A DNA stretch of 64,000 nt from Pseudoips prasinana (GCA_951640165.1 OX621244.1:15394001-15458000), one strand, 5' to 3'; counted from the first letter of the stretch, positions 21,051 to 32,827 are shown. Numbers and translations: made by a program. The notes: generated by a model not told the origin, from the sequence alone.

Positions 21051-21429
21051 CCCAACTCCCCTCGGGGCTGCGGTGGCAGTATGAGAAGTGTCCTCAACTG
21101 CCGCCACGTGCAAGCAGCCCCGGGAAGACAGCGAACTGTTTGTGGCACAGTCGCTGTGCCGTACTGGCAGGAGTCGGCAAATGGGGAGGGCAACCCACAG
21201 TCCTCCCCGGGTGCGTGTCCCGACCATCTGGGACACGGCGCAAAAGGGGGGCACCGGAGCAGCATACCCGCGTTCCCGGGGCTCCCCCTATTAGGCGCCA
21301 GAAGAAGTCCACGGCAGGTTAGGTTTAGTCGGTGCGAGTCCGACATACCCACCCGCAGACACTTTTTGCGGGTGGCATGCGTAGGCATTCCCCCTGCCTA
21401 ATCAAAAAAAAAAAAAAAAAAGAAAAAGG
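20592..21429 (+). mobile_element. 5'-truncated R1-clade LINE with poly-A tail
   Basis: An 838-bp GC-rich insertion in AT-rich DNA, flanked by a 12-bp duplication and ending in a poly-A run (21404-21420, then GAAAAAGG). It contains the last 153 codons of an R1-type ORF2 and a 350-bp 3' UTR. The structure is that of a target-primed reverse transcription product. A second copy of the 3' UTR lies at 37085-37345. Confidence 0.9.
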
Positions 21430-21441
21430 TTAAGTAATTAT

Positions 21442-22155
21442 AATTATTTTAGTATACTTGATTAATCTAAAACAGCAAAAAAAATCCTTTGCCTGCTTCA
21501 AAATATATTCAGTAAAAAAATATTTCCTAATACCGACCGCTTAAGACAAGGTTTTATTACAAACCATAAAAACAAAGACTTAAACTTCACTAAAGTAGAG
21601 GAAGTCTAGCGTAAAGTCCCTAAGTAACTATACTTTAAACTTTCAAAGCCGGTCCCAGTTTTTACTTAAAAATCGATTGGCCCGGTTATCCGGCTTACTC
21701 AGGCGAAATCCACTATAATAATATAACTTGGTAACTGAGCTAGTTTCGTGGAAAATCGATAGGTTATTATTAAAAACGTTTTTGTATGGGATAACCGTAT
21801 ACGTGAGTTTCAGCGGCTGAAATATTATGTGGAGTCAAACTCGAATTGAAACTGCTGTATTATTTAAATTCGAATTGCTGTGTTATTGAGCAGATACTTT
21901 ACTTCTGACCACGGTTTGACCTATTTCAATACTGCTATTTTCACAACGAATAAATCAAAAGTTATTATCAAGGAAGGTATCTTAGAATTTAAAAAAGAAC
22001 AATAGTTGGATTGGTGTATATGTTTTATACAAATCTGTTGTGTGATTGAACCCAAGAAAATATTGGCACGTTTTTATTTTTAATCATTCGTAAGTTTAAT
22101 ATATTAATTTTTGATAGAATAGCAAATATTCGTTTGCTATTTAAGTTGCTTTAAA
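21442..22155. other. No gene seen
   Basis: AT-rich sequence with no supported feature. Confidence 0.5.
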
Positions 22156-22353
22156 GTGCTGTGTGTGTGACGGCGCCGAAAATCAGAATATCATCACCCC
22201 ATCTCATTCCGTGGGAAGCATAGAAGTCAACTAGAGGGAATAACTACCAGAGGATGGGCAGCTTTCTGAATACTATGACCGTCATACTGCGATCGCCAAT
22301 CCGTTCGCCAAGCGTGAAGTGTTCAATAGTGGATTTCTGTTAGCTGTTATGAT
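22156..22353 (+). mobile_element. Dispersed repeat 'B', internally deleted
   Basis: Same 5' half as 16018 (GTGACGGCGCCGAAAATC, ATCATCACCCCATCTCATTC), but it jumps from GCCAAGCGTG to the tail AGTGTTCAATAGTGGATTTC and GTTATGATGATT, skipping about 40 bp. Confidence 0.7.
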
Positions 22354-22369
22354 GATTCTTTATAAAATA

Positions 22370-22520
22370 ACATGTTACCTGATGGTAAGTGATCACCACC
22401 GTCCATGGACACTCGTGACACCGGGACAGCCTCTAAGTGCGTTGCCGGCCTTTAAGAAAAGAATCGGATCGTTTCTTTATGGTAGTCGTATCATGAAAGG
22501 TATACCTCCGAAATAAATTT
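22370..22520 (-). repeat. Short dispersed repeat with CCTGATGGTAAGTGATCACC
   Basis: Shares ACCTGATGGTAAGTGATCAC and GCCGGCCTTTAA with 5995-6075. Directly adjoins repeat B. Confidence 0.5.
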
Positions 22521-23346
22521 ATTGATATTTTGATTATTGTATTTTTGAAAGGAATTCATAGAGAAATGTTGTTTACGGTAGTCCACCAACCACAGCTATT
22601 TTGTATTATTTATACAATAAAATCCATTTATTACCTCTGACACTATTATGTTTTAAAAATGCTTTATAAATGTTTGCAATATAATATTTCAACTCTACTA
22701 AAATGTTACGTATTCTTGCCTTCTTCATACAAGCTATGTTATTCTTTAGTGACATTTAAAATAATTTTAATTATTTAGTTTGAAGTTTTCCTACAAGAAA
22801 CTGTGATGCAGTGTTATTATATCATCTACACTCCAGCCGACCGCACTTTAATGGATATACTAGGTGTTATGTAGACACCTTTACGGCCTACAAAATAAAA
22901 TTGGTGTAAAAGTCAAAGTGTGCCCTACGACGTATAATCGATTCTCCCCAAAAGCAACAGATGTCACCTCAATGCAATATTGTACAATTTAAAAAAAATA
23001 TTCTGGAAAATAAATATTGTTCAGCGGATCCTAAAACGATAAAATCCTGCACTTTGACACAAATGACGTATCCTATTTGAAATTTCGTATGCGTCTGCTC
23101 CTCTGACGTCAGCATAAAAGAGCTTTAAAATGGGTTATTCTCAATAAGTTATAAGTGAATTTTCTTTCGATTTGTGTGAGGTATTAAACTTCCATAAACC
23201 TTAAAATTTTGCTATAAACTATCGAATAAGTATTTTTTTAACATTTTATATGAAAACTAAGGGCCTTTCACTGCTTTACCGGACAATAGGTGGACCTTAA
23301 GTTGTCTAGTAAATATAACTACAAACTAAGTAACCAGCGCAAAATC
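22521..23346. other. No gene seen
   Basis: AT-rich, no supported frame. Confidence 0.5.
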
Positions 23347-23348
23347 TA

Positions 23349-23498
23349 CAGACGCCAGCACATCAAGCTACCCCAATCTGTCAAATATTTCGGAATTTAA
23401 AGTTCACTTTAAATTCCGAAAATTATGCTTTTGTGAAAAAGTTTAAAATGTATAAAAGAAATTTGACAGATTCGGGTAGCTGAATGTGCTAGCATCTG
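23349..23498. mobile_element. MITE with TA duplication and inner palindrome
   Basis: A 150-bp element between TA dinucleotides (23347-23348 and 23499-23500). Outer arms of about 42 bp (CAGACGCCAGCACATCAAGC at the left; GTGCTAGCATCTG at the right end) are imperfect reverse complements. Inside the left half lies a second palindrome, TCGGAATTTAAAGT-TC-ACTTTAAATTCCGA (23390-23421). TA duplication points to the Tc1/mariner superfamily. Confidence 0.7.
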
Positions 23499-23500
23499 TA

Positions 23501-25583
23501 CATGTTTGTTAGTGACGTGGAGAGTTAAGATGACTCCTTTCTTTTGTTTCAGTTATGTCTTATTGCACAAACTTATTGCCAAACCTAAGGAAGAGCAAAA
23601 ATCACAATACCCATATGTGTGCAGAAACTTAGGTGTACTCTATTTCTTAACACTTATTAATTGATGGGACGGCCATCGAATACAACCGAAGAGAGGTCAG
23701 GCGGTTTTTTGGCCCAACCTGAAATTTGAACTCATTGCCTGTCGCTACAACTTGACCGACAAATCACACATCGAATAATATTAAATCATACATAGTTATG
23801 TGTAACCAAAGAAGAAAACCAAGAAATTAGCAATGTAGTCACTATTTCTTTCTTGGTTTCTCAAAACATCAATAAAAAGTAGCCGTGGATTTCAGCAATG
23901 TTCAATTCAACAATATTTACGACCAAAACGATGGGTTTCGTGGCAGTAATTTAAATCCTTGCTGGCTGGCCATTCAGGATGTGAGTACAATACGTCTCCG
24001 AGTTTCTAAGAGCACGTAAAGATATCGACTGTGGTTATCAAACAAATGCTAAGCCATGTCAGAGGTACCAATTGGTAATAATAGGAACTACAATATTGTG
24101 TTTTGTTTCTAACATGACGTTTACGATTAGCCTAGTAAGCTTTCACTATTTCATCGGATGATAGAAGCGTGTCATCTAGCGAATAAAACTAAGAACCCGC
24201 GCCGGAAGGCACCGCCGAAGAGTCATTTCCTTTTATGGTCGTTTTGTACAACTGTCGTTCTATAGCAATACGTGAAGACGCGAGTCTCTCGTCCGATTGA
24301 GGATCGGAGTTGGCATTTCATCGATAAGAATGCAAACAGGGTAATGGAGGACACTGGTGGTCGTGGCGAGTTCGCGGTCGTACTCTCATCCGGAGAGTAA
24401 TAAGCGTCTTTAATAGTCTTGACTTACCCTAGTGGTGATCTCGTCGTCCAGATTGTCCAAGACGTTCCTGGGATGACGGTGCTGACGTGGGAGGTAAGAA
24501 GGAGGGAATTGACCGCCTTTACCACCTAATGGCTTGTGTACTAGATAACAGAGTCAAAGAATCATTTGGATGCTTGTATCATCCTTTTTTAACTCATTAT
24601 TTTACTAAGAATTTTAAAGCAATATCTATATTTTTTGTTTATCGATATGCAAGGTTAGATCACATGATTTAAAGCTTTTACACGTTTAAGGAAATACTCT
24701 GTAAGTACCTACACATTATTTAAGTAACAAATTGAATAATAAAGTAGGTACATGAAATTGAAATTCGCAGAACCCGAAATTAGTTCCACCGAGAATAACT
24801 GAGAATAACCCATTGAAAAAGCGTGGGGGACTCCGAAATATAATTTGCAATAAAGTCGGCACATGATTTCTCACCGAGCTCACCCTTGACTACTTTATTA
24901 CTTTTCTCTGAAGTTCAGACCTTTATAACTTTAATATTTCATTCTTGCGTGTATTCCGCTTCTGTAGAGTACCGATTGTTAATTTTTTTCCGCCATTGTA
25001 CTAAAGTTCGCGATGACCATACTAAAATGTGTTAGTTTTTATCACTTCCTGAGAATGAGACGGAAAATATTTGGTGACCAAATTCACAAAATATTTCACC
25101 CATTTCATCCTCAATACATAGTAAAGAAGTTTTTATAAAAACTGAAAAGTTCACAGCCATATGACGTGGCCTGTCTGTTAATCTATCGATAACTGCAAAA
25201 GTAAGAGCATTAGTTCAAACGTTTGTTATTAGTTAAGCAAAGAAAGAAGTCTACTTGGCAGGCTAAACAAGTTTTTACTACTGTTCATAAAAATACATAG
25301 AATAAATGATTCTAATTCCATAAATACTAATTATGTCACTTTACCTCTTTAAACTCATACAGTGGTTTAATTTCTGACCGTTTCCGTGCTTTGGAGGATA
25401 TACATACATACATAGCTGTCGGACATGGCTGTGGTCCTTAGGAAACAGTCATTAAAACATTTCAGGGATTCATATGATGGCACGACTTTCAACTCTTGAC
25501 ATACGTGCTAAAATGTTCATTCATTAAATAAATAAAAAAGTCCATAAATTGCAACTTCATGAATTTAGCTTTTTAAATTTGAC
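23501..25583. other. No gene seen; old repeat traces
   Basis: 23625-23780 shares phrases (GGTGTACTCTATTTC, TGATGGGACGGCCATCGAAT) with 45775-45830 and 32445-32490, suggesting an ancient dispersed repeat. 24120-24470 is less AT-rich than its surroundings but shows no frame I can support. Confidence 0.35.
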
Positions 25584-25584
25584 T

Positions 25585-25765
25585 GCACGTGTGGCGCAGC
25601 GGCTAAGAGTGTCGCGGGTTTGAGTCCCGCGTCGGACAACTATTTGTGTGACCCATAAATAGTTGTTCTGAATCTTGATGTAATTTGTGTCCGTCTATTA
25701 TATGTTTGTAAAGTACCCCGCGACACAGGGATCAGATTCCCTTGTGCGGGCGTTGTCTTTTTAAA
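25585..25765 (+). mobile_element. tRNA-derived SINE, family 1, near full length
   Basis: The best family 1 copy: head GCACGTGTGGCGCAGCGGCT with a shortened arm before the B box (GGTTTGAGTCCCGC), body with ATAGTTGTTCTGAATCTTGA, GTAAAGTACCCCGCGACAC, and end GCGGGCGTTGTCTTTTTAAA followed by an A-rich tail. Confidence 0.85.
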
Positions 25766-26754
25766 AACAAAAAAAAAACATAAAATGATATATTTTTTTA
25801 GTGTCCCTACGCTCCTCTATATGGATACCTGCCAATCCTGGCTACCTACTATCCATAAACAACAGTCGTGAATACATGTCAGATGTCTATTTGGCGGCTT
25901 CAACAACTCTGGAAATAGTCAAATAGTCATTTATTTGAAATATGTTTTACATGTCATAGTTATACAATATTATAATAGTATGCAAAGTCAAAAGAAAAAT
26001 TTCTATTACTATCCACCTAAATTTAAAAAAATTGTCCTGCGATTAAAACGATTTCTCGATAAGCCACCTCTCTTCCACCATCTTCAATCGAACTTTAAAA
26101 CTCGGTAATGAAGGGGTACTGGATATGCTCACCGGGAGTTAGTTATAAACTGTGTAACCCATAACATATGGGTACCTGCCGTCCATTCAGATTAATATTA
26201 TATATTTCTCTCATTCCATAAGGGCAGAGTTTATAGAATGAGACCTTTAGTAAATACAGAGGTATTTAAATAAGATTTTATACAATAAAGTTCGGATAGC
26301 ATAGAAAAGTCAATATGAAACTCCAATTTGTGTTTGGAGTTCAGTTGAGTTTATTTTTTAGTGTTTGCAGTTAGATCGGAGCAAGCTTTTAAATTAACAA
26401 AGGCATTCTGTTGAACAGGGAGAGCATTTAAAAGTTGCTAAGCGAACTACCGCTTTCGTATTTATTTCCATGCAATTTCCGCGATCGCAAGTTTCATTAG
26501 AGAGGAGGAAGTTTGATATCGCTTCCAGCTTGTTGTGGGGCCGCAACGATCAGCCTGCCGCCATTAAGTACGCATTCAGTTTATTTATACTCTTTTTTTA
26601 AAGAAAACTTGCTCTCCATTGCTATACAACTCGGATCCAATTCAACGCAAATCTAATACAATATTCAAAGTTATAATTATTGTTAAAGCGGCCCATTTTA
26701 AACTAAATGAAAAAAAAATAAAGAAGGATGTTGTTTTGATATATAAGTAAATAA
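25766..26754 (-). other. No intact gene; probable LINE remnant at 25930-26240
   Basis: On the minus strand 26040-26240 can be read as a decayed LINE C-terminus ending in MVEERWLIEKSF before a stop, with an A-rich 3' region to 25930. This is a weak resemblance, given as a possibility only. The rest shows nothing. Confidence 0.3.
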
Positions 26755-27815
26755 AATAAAATAATAACAATAAAAAAAGTTTTTATTCACGTAGACTTTA
26801 AAAAAGCGCTTGTAAATAGTCAGAACATGTTTGTAGTAATATAGTTGTATACATTAGATATTATTTCTAGTAACATAGATATTTAGGTACATCTTGTATG
26901 AAAACATTTATAAAATTTATTTTATTACAGAAATGATATTTAGCTAGCTCGTATCAAGTTATTGTCAAGAGATTATGTTTAATTATCTAGTTTAAGTCTA
27001 ATATTTTTAATACATATTGTCAATGGTTCTGTCTATATTAAAGGTATTATTATTATGACGGACCTTGTGTTAATAACGACGGTCGCGCTTTAATGCTACC
27101 ACCGGATCCAATGCGCCCCAACTGAGAAGACCCAGCGAAACAAACTCAGTGGGTTCATCTACTACCGGTTTCAACACGACCCGGTTGAGACGGTCCGGCG
27201 AAACATACTCAAGCGGGCATGAACACGGGATTTGGTCCAATTAGAGTAATTATTTAGTAGGCAAACACAATATATGCTCGATCGGTTGTCTGAATGCTTA
27301 TTATTTTAGATTATATTTAGGTATACAAAAGAAAAACTTCGAAACAATAACATTATTCATTTTGAGACAGAGTCAATAATTTTAAATTAAGTATATGATA
27401 GCAATCATTTACAGATAGTTCACGTAACACAGCAGATCAGTCATGTCTATATGGCTACAAGATCTCCAGCGAGCAATGTGCAGGTAGGAAGTGAGAGCCA
27501 GACGTCTTTGTCATCGATGTACTCTTTAGTGGTGTAATAACCCCTAGCCATAAGTACACGTTTAATATGTGTTTTAAAACTTGTGTCAGGCAGATCAGTA
27601 ATTTGAGTAGGAAGCTTGTTATAAAACCTAATACAATTTCCTAAAAATGATTTTTTAGTTTTGCTTACTCTAAAGCCTGGCATGGCTAGTTTGTTTTTAT
27701 TCCTAGTATTTATATTATGCAGTTCACTTTTCTTTTTATAATTATGAATATTTTTTCTAACAAACATTATATTCTGATATATATATTCCGATGGCACAGT
27801 AAGTATATTTATTAA
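26755..27815 (-). mobile_element. Jockey/CR1-like LINE 3' end, 5'-truncated
   Basis: About 1.06 kb on the minus strand: a C-terminal coding piece (27815-27447), a 640-bp 3' UTR including a small GC-richer block at 27060-27240, and the family end ACTATTTACAAGCGCTTTTT...GTGAATAAAAAC followed by an A/T-rich tail. It abuts the tail of another copy of the same family at 27815. Confidence 0.75.
27447..27815 (-). pseudogene. LINE reverse transcriptase C-terminal fragment
   Basis: The frame is open from the truncation point at about 27815 to the stop at 27447-27449. It encodes PSEYIYQNIMFVRKN, a NTRNKNKLAMPGFRVSK block and FYNKLPTQITDL, then a lysine-rich stretch and GYYTTKEYIDD near the end. This order is typical of the extreme C-terminus of jockey-superfamily LINE ORF2 proteins in Lepidoptera. 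No catalytic domain remains. The first in-frame ATG (27797) is not a true start. Confidence 0.75.
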
Positions 27816-27995
27816 AGGCTAAAAAGGCTTTATTCACGTAGACTTTAAAAAAGCGCTTGTAAATAGTCAAAACATGTTTGTAGTGATATAGTTAAGGAAA
27901 GAATATAATTATTTCTAGGTGTACATATAGATATTTAAGTACACGGATGATATGAAAACATTAAGATATAAATTTATGAGTTTTTTCTCGTAATA
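27816..27995 (-). mobile_element. LINE 3' end, second copy head-to-tail
   Basis: Same 3' UTR end as 26755-26910, and the same orientation, immediately upstream of the coding fragment at 27815. Core TTTACAAGCGCTTTTTTAAA on the minus strand. Confidence 0.75.
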
Positions 27996-28079
27996 AAAAA
28001 AATATTATAAATAGCTCGAAACATAACAATACGTATCATAATCATGTTAACGAGTAATCCTTGTTTTAAAGTTGTATGA

Positions 28080-28372
28080 GGGGTCGGTTGGCGTGGTTGG
28101 TAGACACGTGCCTTTACTTGCCGCCGCAGGTCATGGGTTCGATTCCCACTTAGGACAAATATTTCTGTGCATGAACATGTCTGTTATTTTGAGTCTGGGT
28201 GTAATTATCTATATAAGTATGTATTTACAAAAGAAAAGTAGTATGTACTATGGAAACCAGATAACTGATATACTATCAGTTATCTGGTTTTCATAGTAAA
28301 AGCTCTGCTTCGTTTGGGATCAGATGGCTGTGAATAATGTCCCAGGATATTATTATTATTATATCATGTGTA
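28080..28372 (+). mobile_element. tRNA-derived SINE, family 2, with internal inversion
   Basis: Near full length: head GGGTCGGTTGGCGTGGTTGG, B box GGGTTCGATTCCCAC, body TGAGTCTGGGTGTAATTATC and AAAAGAAAAGTAGTATGT, end CCCAGGATATTATTATT. At 28246-28299 the phrase TATGGAAACCAGATAACTGA is followed by its own reverse complement, giving a 54-bp hairpin absent from the other copies. Confidence 0.85.
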
Positions 28373-28920
28373 TTTTTATCGATGTTGGCTTGTTTGCTAA
28401 ACAGTTCAAGTCCTATCACGAAAGCAATCAGTTAAGATCTTCAGTTGTGCCCACATAAATAGCTTGTTTGTACACCAATATCGACATACTTTTATCTCTT
28501 CATACAAGTATACGCAGAATCACGACAAAGAACGTGTTACCCAGTCATGTAGCCTTCTATGACGAATCTATCTTGAATGGGTTGCCAAGGAAATTTGAGC
28601 TTTATCTCTTTGTAATAAGATGATTGTGTGAGTAAAGGCGAAATTCTCAGCGTCCCGCTGGGAACAATGTTGGCGGTTATCTCCACATCAGATTGAGATA
28701 GTACGGAGGTCAAGTTCGGCACGCGAGCAAATACGAGCAAGTTATGCTAGTTGACGAATATGGTATGGGAGTTACTACAGCACTTTTGGGAGTCGGACTT
28801 TCTGATGGATCATTTAATTACACAGAGAACATTTAAATACCCATGTACTTTAATCATATGGTACAATCTTGATCATTGTTACAAACGCACGAGTATAATT
28901 GTATTTTATAATTATTTATT
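28373..28920. other. No gene seen
   Basis: Short frames at 28537-28740 and 28751-28960 show no motif. Confidence 0.45.
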
Positions 28921-29340
28921 ACTAGCATTGCTGCCCCACGCGGTTTTAACCACGTTATAGTTTATGTGTGAGTGGGACAACCGGAAGGGGAAGATCACGT
29001 CGAACATTCTCTGACCAAATTGGAGATGTTCTCAAGAAAGGGCAGGTCAGAAGTACCCTAAACCGGCGAGCATGTATGAAGAATATAATGACAGTAATCG
29101 AGGCAAATGAAGTATGCAAAGATCGTGACAAATGAAATCCGTTGTCTCTACTCCTCTGGGAAACAGGCGTCAGTCTATGTATGTATGTATAGTTTATAAA
29201 TTATATTTTATGTGTTATTCGGATATATAAGCTGTATTACTACAAAGTTTCATCAGAATCCGTCCGGTAGTTTGTGTGTTAAAGAGTAACAAACATACAC
29301 ATTCACTAACTTTCGCCTTTATATATTTAGTATGTATATT
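28921..29340 (+). repeat. CCGCGG repeat interrupted by an RTE end
   Basis: Left part ACTAGCATTGCTGCCCCACG...TTATAGTTTAT (28921-28965), right part TATAGTTTATAAATTATA...CTTTCGCCTTTATATATTTA (29188-29330). The 10-bp TATAGTTTAT is present on both sides of the insert. Confidence 0.8.
28966..29187 (+). mobile_element. RTE-clade LINE 3' end, nested
   Basis: A 222-bp 5'-truncated RTE end (GTGTGAGTGGGACAACCGGA to GGGAAACAGGCGTCAGTC and a TATG tail) flanked by the duplication TATAGTTTAT (28956-28965 and 29188-29197). It lacks a few bases within the coding remnant (ACAAATGAAATCC; TCTCTACTCC), so it is a decayed copy. Confidence 0.85.
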
Positions 29341-29444
29341 TTTTGATTTAGAAACGTTCAGAAATAAATATGGTATGAATCTATGATAAAAATAAGAATA
29401 AAGATAATAATATATCGTTAAGTTCAAATTAGTTTATTATATTA

Positions 29445-29565
29445 CATATCATCATCAGCCTGATATCGTCCACAGCTGGATATAGGCCACCCCAAAGGAT
29501 GGCCAATCATTATTATCATATCAGTTGAAAGTCGGCCACTGCTGGACAAATACCTATTATTTATT
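29445..29565 (-). repeat. LINE 3' UTR remnant
   Basis: The plus strand reads CATCATCAGCCTGATATCGT, CCACAGCTGGATATAGGCCA and GCCACTGCTGGACAAATACC, which are the reverse of the 'CCAGCAGTGG...' ends followed by (ATG)n found on RTE-type LINEs. Confidence 0.5.
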
Positions 29566-29708
29566 CTTAAATTTAACATATTCCTACCCTATTCTAAATT
29601 AAGTAGCTAATGAGAGAGGATTTCTTAACTGTTAAGATCATTGACGAGTTTAACTTAGGTATTAGGATAAATAAACACAAGTAAACTATTTATTTTTGTT
29701 TTTTTTTT

Positions 29709-29887
29709 AAGATATCTCTCGCACTATGGTTATTAATGTCTGTGTCGCAGGGCACTTTACAAACATATAATTGACAGACACAAAGTACATCCAGACTCAG
29801 AACAAATAGATGTTCTGCGCAGGAATCGAACCCGGGACACGAAGTCACGAGGCCACTGTCTTAACTTCTTAACTGCGTCACATGTGC
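29709..29887 (-). mobile_element. tRNA-derived SINE, family 1
   Basis: Minus-strand copy preceded on the plus strand by a T run (the A-rich tail). B-box-like gcaggaatcgaacccggg is well preserved. Confidence 0.8.
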
Positions 29888-30312
29888 ATTTCTTGTATGA
29901 AACTACAAACGTAACAAAAATGGACACAAAAGAAATAAAGGAGATTCATATTATGTCATTAAAAGGAACTTTTCAAAGGAAACAAATAAAATTTTCTTTG
30001 TACATTACAAAACTGAAGTTTTCTTACAGAACCAAAATATGCAAGAAATATTCGACTTTTAACTGACATGAATACATAAGCAATTCCGGGCCGCTCTTGT
30101 GTATCCTTGCAAATATTACGAGCACAATTCCGTTCCAATATTCCTCAAATGTAAGAAGAACAATGTTACTTATATTGTAATGAAAATGCGTCGGTTTCAC
30201 TTTCTTTATTATATTGCACTAGAGTAGCCAAGTCATAGCATGTATGAGTCATATAAGGAATTCTCATTTAATGGAATTCCATTGATAGGGCCTGATCTGA
30301 TATATTATTAAC

Positions 30313-30635
30313 TACTAGCTGTGCCCCGCGATTTTATCCGCGTTAAATTTTATAAATTATCACTACTTCTCCCCTATAGGTGATAGCGTGATAATATGTA
30401 GCCTATATGTTGACCCGACCTCTTAGTAATATTCATACGAAATTTGAAGTAAATCCATGCAGTACTTTTTGTGTTTAGCCCGGACATGCATACAGACAAA
30501 CAGACAAACAGACGAAAATTCTAAAAACTATATTTTTGTTTTCGATTTCGAATGTAGATCACGCCCCAAGTAACCTTTAAAAAAAATATTTAATGTACAG
30601 TTTTGCCTTTCCTACGATTTTATTATATGTATAGA
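30313..30635 (+). repeat. CCGCGG dispersed repeat, long form
   Basis: Complete long form: ACTAGCTGTGCCCCGCGATT, GGTGATAGCGTGATAATATG, GTTGACCCGACCTCTTAGTA, ACAGACAAACAGACAAACAG, GATCACGCCCCAAGTAACC and TTATTATATGTATAGAT. Matches 43970-44274 over its whole length. Confidence 0.75.
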
Positions 30636-30650
30636 TTCATAGTTTTAATT

Positions 30651-30839
30651 GCGCATGCGGCGCACAATTTAAAACAGTGGCTTCACTACTTCGTCTCCCA
30701 GATTCGATTCCCGCACAGGAGAACTATTTGATAAGAGATGGTTCTGAGTCAGGGTGTACTTCGTGTCAATCAATTGTATATATGAAAATACCACGCGACA
30801 CAAGGATTCAATTCCCTAGTGGGACATTGTCTCTTTGAA
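30651..30839 (+). mobile_element. tRNA-derived SINE, family 1
   Basis: Head GCGCATGCGGCGCACAATTT, B box GATTCGATTCCCGCACAGGA, body to GTGGGACATTGTCTCTTT. Follows the CCGCGG repeat within 16 bp. Confidence 0.8.
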
Positions 30840-32628
30840 CAAATATAAATACCTAAATAAGCGACACCTATAAATATCAATAATATACCTGGGAAAATGA
30901 TAAAGTACGAATTTAGTCTTTTAGTATATTACTCAGTACTAATACATATTGAAATATGTTTACTTGAAGTTTCTAAATTACCTACTACGGAAAAATTATA
31001 AATATCTCTGATTTTTATTTATCTTTCAATTATAACTAATGTCCAGGAAATCATTTTGAAGGAGGTAAAAACTCATACTGTATAGAAAGAAGTTTCATTT
31101 TAAACTATAAACTATGAAAGAGTTTTTATTTCTGAATCATTAAGCAAAATTTTAATGTTTTTAAACGTTAAAAAGTCATCTGAACTCAACCGTCGAGAAA
31201 AGTAACCGTCCTGCGTATTATTATTGGGTCCGCGATGTATTAAGAAATTATATAAGAAATTGATAATCTTAAAAATAACAAACAAAAAAAAATATTTCAA
31301 GCCACACAACTACGTCTCCGAACTGCTGAAAGCCAGAATACGTTGCATACTATTTCTCAAGGAGTTTTTTATGTTTCTTAGATTTTATTAAATGCTTCAT
31401 GTAAATTAAGTATTAAAAATAGCCTAGGTTTCCAAACAAAACTATGATTTTAAACCAAAATCACAAATACTGTTGTAGTTAAAATTTATAGTAAATCATT
31501 TAATATACGGTTAATCGAAAACCCAATTCATTTATAACCATCTCAACTTAAACAAAAGTTCAATCACTACTATTGTAGTTTCATCTGCATAATAATGCCT
31601 TTTGTATTTAATCTACTTTTGCGAATAAATTAAAATTATGAACTTTTCTTTCGCTTTAAAGCAACTTAGGTACAAAATAACGAATGCAGATAAGTTGAAA
31701 CTTCTTGTAATTCAATTCATTGACTAAGTTCTCGCAGTTGCTCTATATCTTGTCCATTTATTACTTCAACTTAGTTAGGTTTCAATCAAAGATTGAATGG
31801 TTTTAAAAAATCGTACTTATTTATATGTTATACAGAATGGAGACAAATCATTCGTTAATGGCGGCAAATATTCAACAAGATCCATTGAATATAGTTGTTT
31901 GTCATATTTAACTAGGCAATCTACAATAGAGGGAACGGGCCCGCCCTTATTCAGTTAGACTGTACATGGTACTCGTGACTTACATTCTGTATAAAACAAT
32001 TCTTGGACAAAGGTCTGGTCAGAAGCGAGCAACAAAGGAACAATGCGGTCGACGGGAGATTCCTTTGCTTCATTTCGATTGTGGACAGCCCATGTCCATG
32101 TGAATCCAAACGAACATTGGTCGGCGCTAGGTTTATTTTCATAAATGAGTTCGATCAAACACGTAGCTTTTCGTATTAGAGCAAATAAATATTGCGATAT
32201 GGAATGGATACGTTAGTTTATTCCACTTTTTTGTGAGTGAATTAATTAAGTAATAACTGAGTATTTTAAATAGCACATGTTAAGATAAATCAGACTGAGC
32301 TAGTTTCTTAATTCAAGAGTTCGGTATTAAATAATGTTATTATCTTTTTGGTTAAGTTTGGATCATAGCGGCTAGTCTAAATAAAGATTAGCCATGTGTG
32401 CAGTACCTACAGTGTGTGCATACACGTTATTCTTATAATTCTATGGGACAGGCAGGCTAGCCGACACGACCGGAGTGAGGTCAATAACAGTACTAACGGT
32501 TCACTTGCTCCCCGTGGTACCATAGATTTTCTGATATGGAGATGCTACTGAGAATTTTCTATGATAGAGAAATTGCGATAACACTCTATGACCCAATGCA
32601 TAGAGGATTTTTTTGTTGTTGTTAAAAA
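30840..32628. other. No gene seen
   Basis: Overlapping minus-strand frames at 31951-32158 are without a recognisable domain. 32445-32525 carries the phrase GGACAGGCAGGCTAGCCGAC...GACACGACCGGAG, which resembles old repeats at 23660 and 45800. Confidence 0.4.
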
Positions 32629-32827
32629 GACAACGCCCGCACTATAGAATTTAATCCCTGTGTCGCGGAGTACTTTACAAATATATAATTGACGGACAAT
32701 AAGTACATCCAGACTCAGAACAATTATTAATTATTGATGGGTCAGACAAATAGTTGTCCTGCGCGGGATTTGAACCCGGGACACGAAGGGCGAGGCGACT
32801 ATCTTTGCCTCTGCTCCACACGTGCAG
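32629..32827 (-). mobile_element. tRNA-derived SINE, family 1, near full length
   Basis: From GACAACGCCCGCACTATAGA to CACACGTGCAG. The B-box-like gcgggatttgaacccggga is intact on the minus strand. Confidence 0.85.

Noticed and set aside
20580..21254. Minus-strand 224-codon frame over the R1-clade fragment
   Set aside because: GC-rich sequence has few stops. The plus frame carries the CCHC knuckle and RLTQILTGHG motif, so the minus frame is a shadow.
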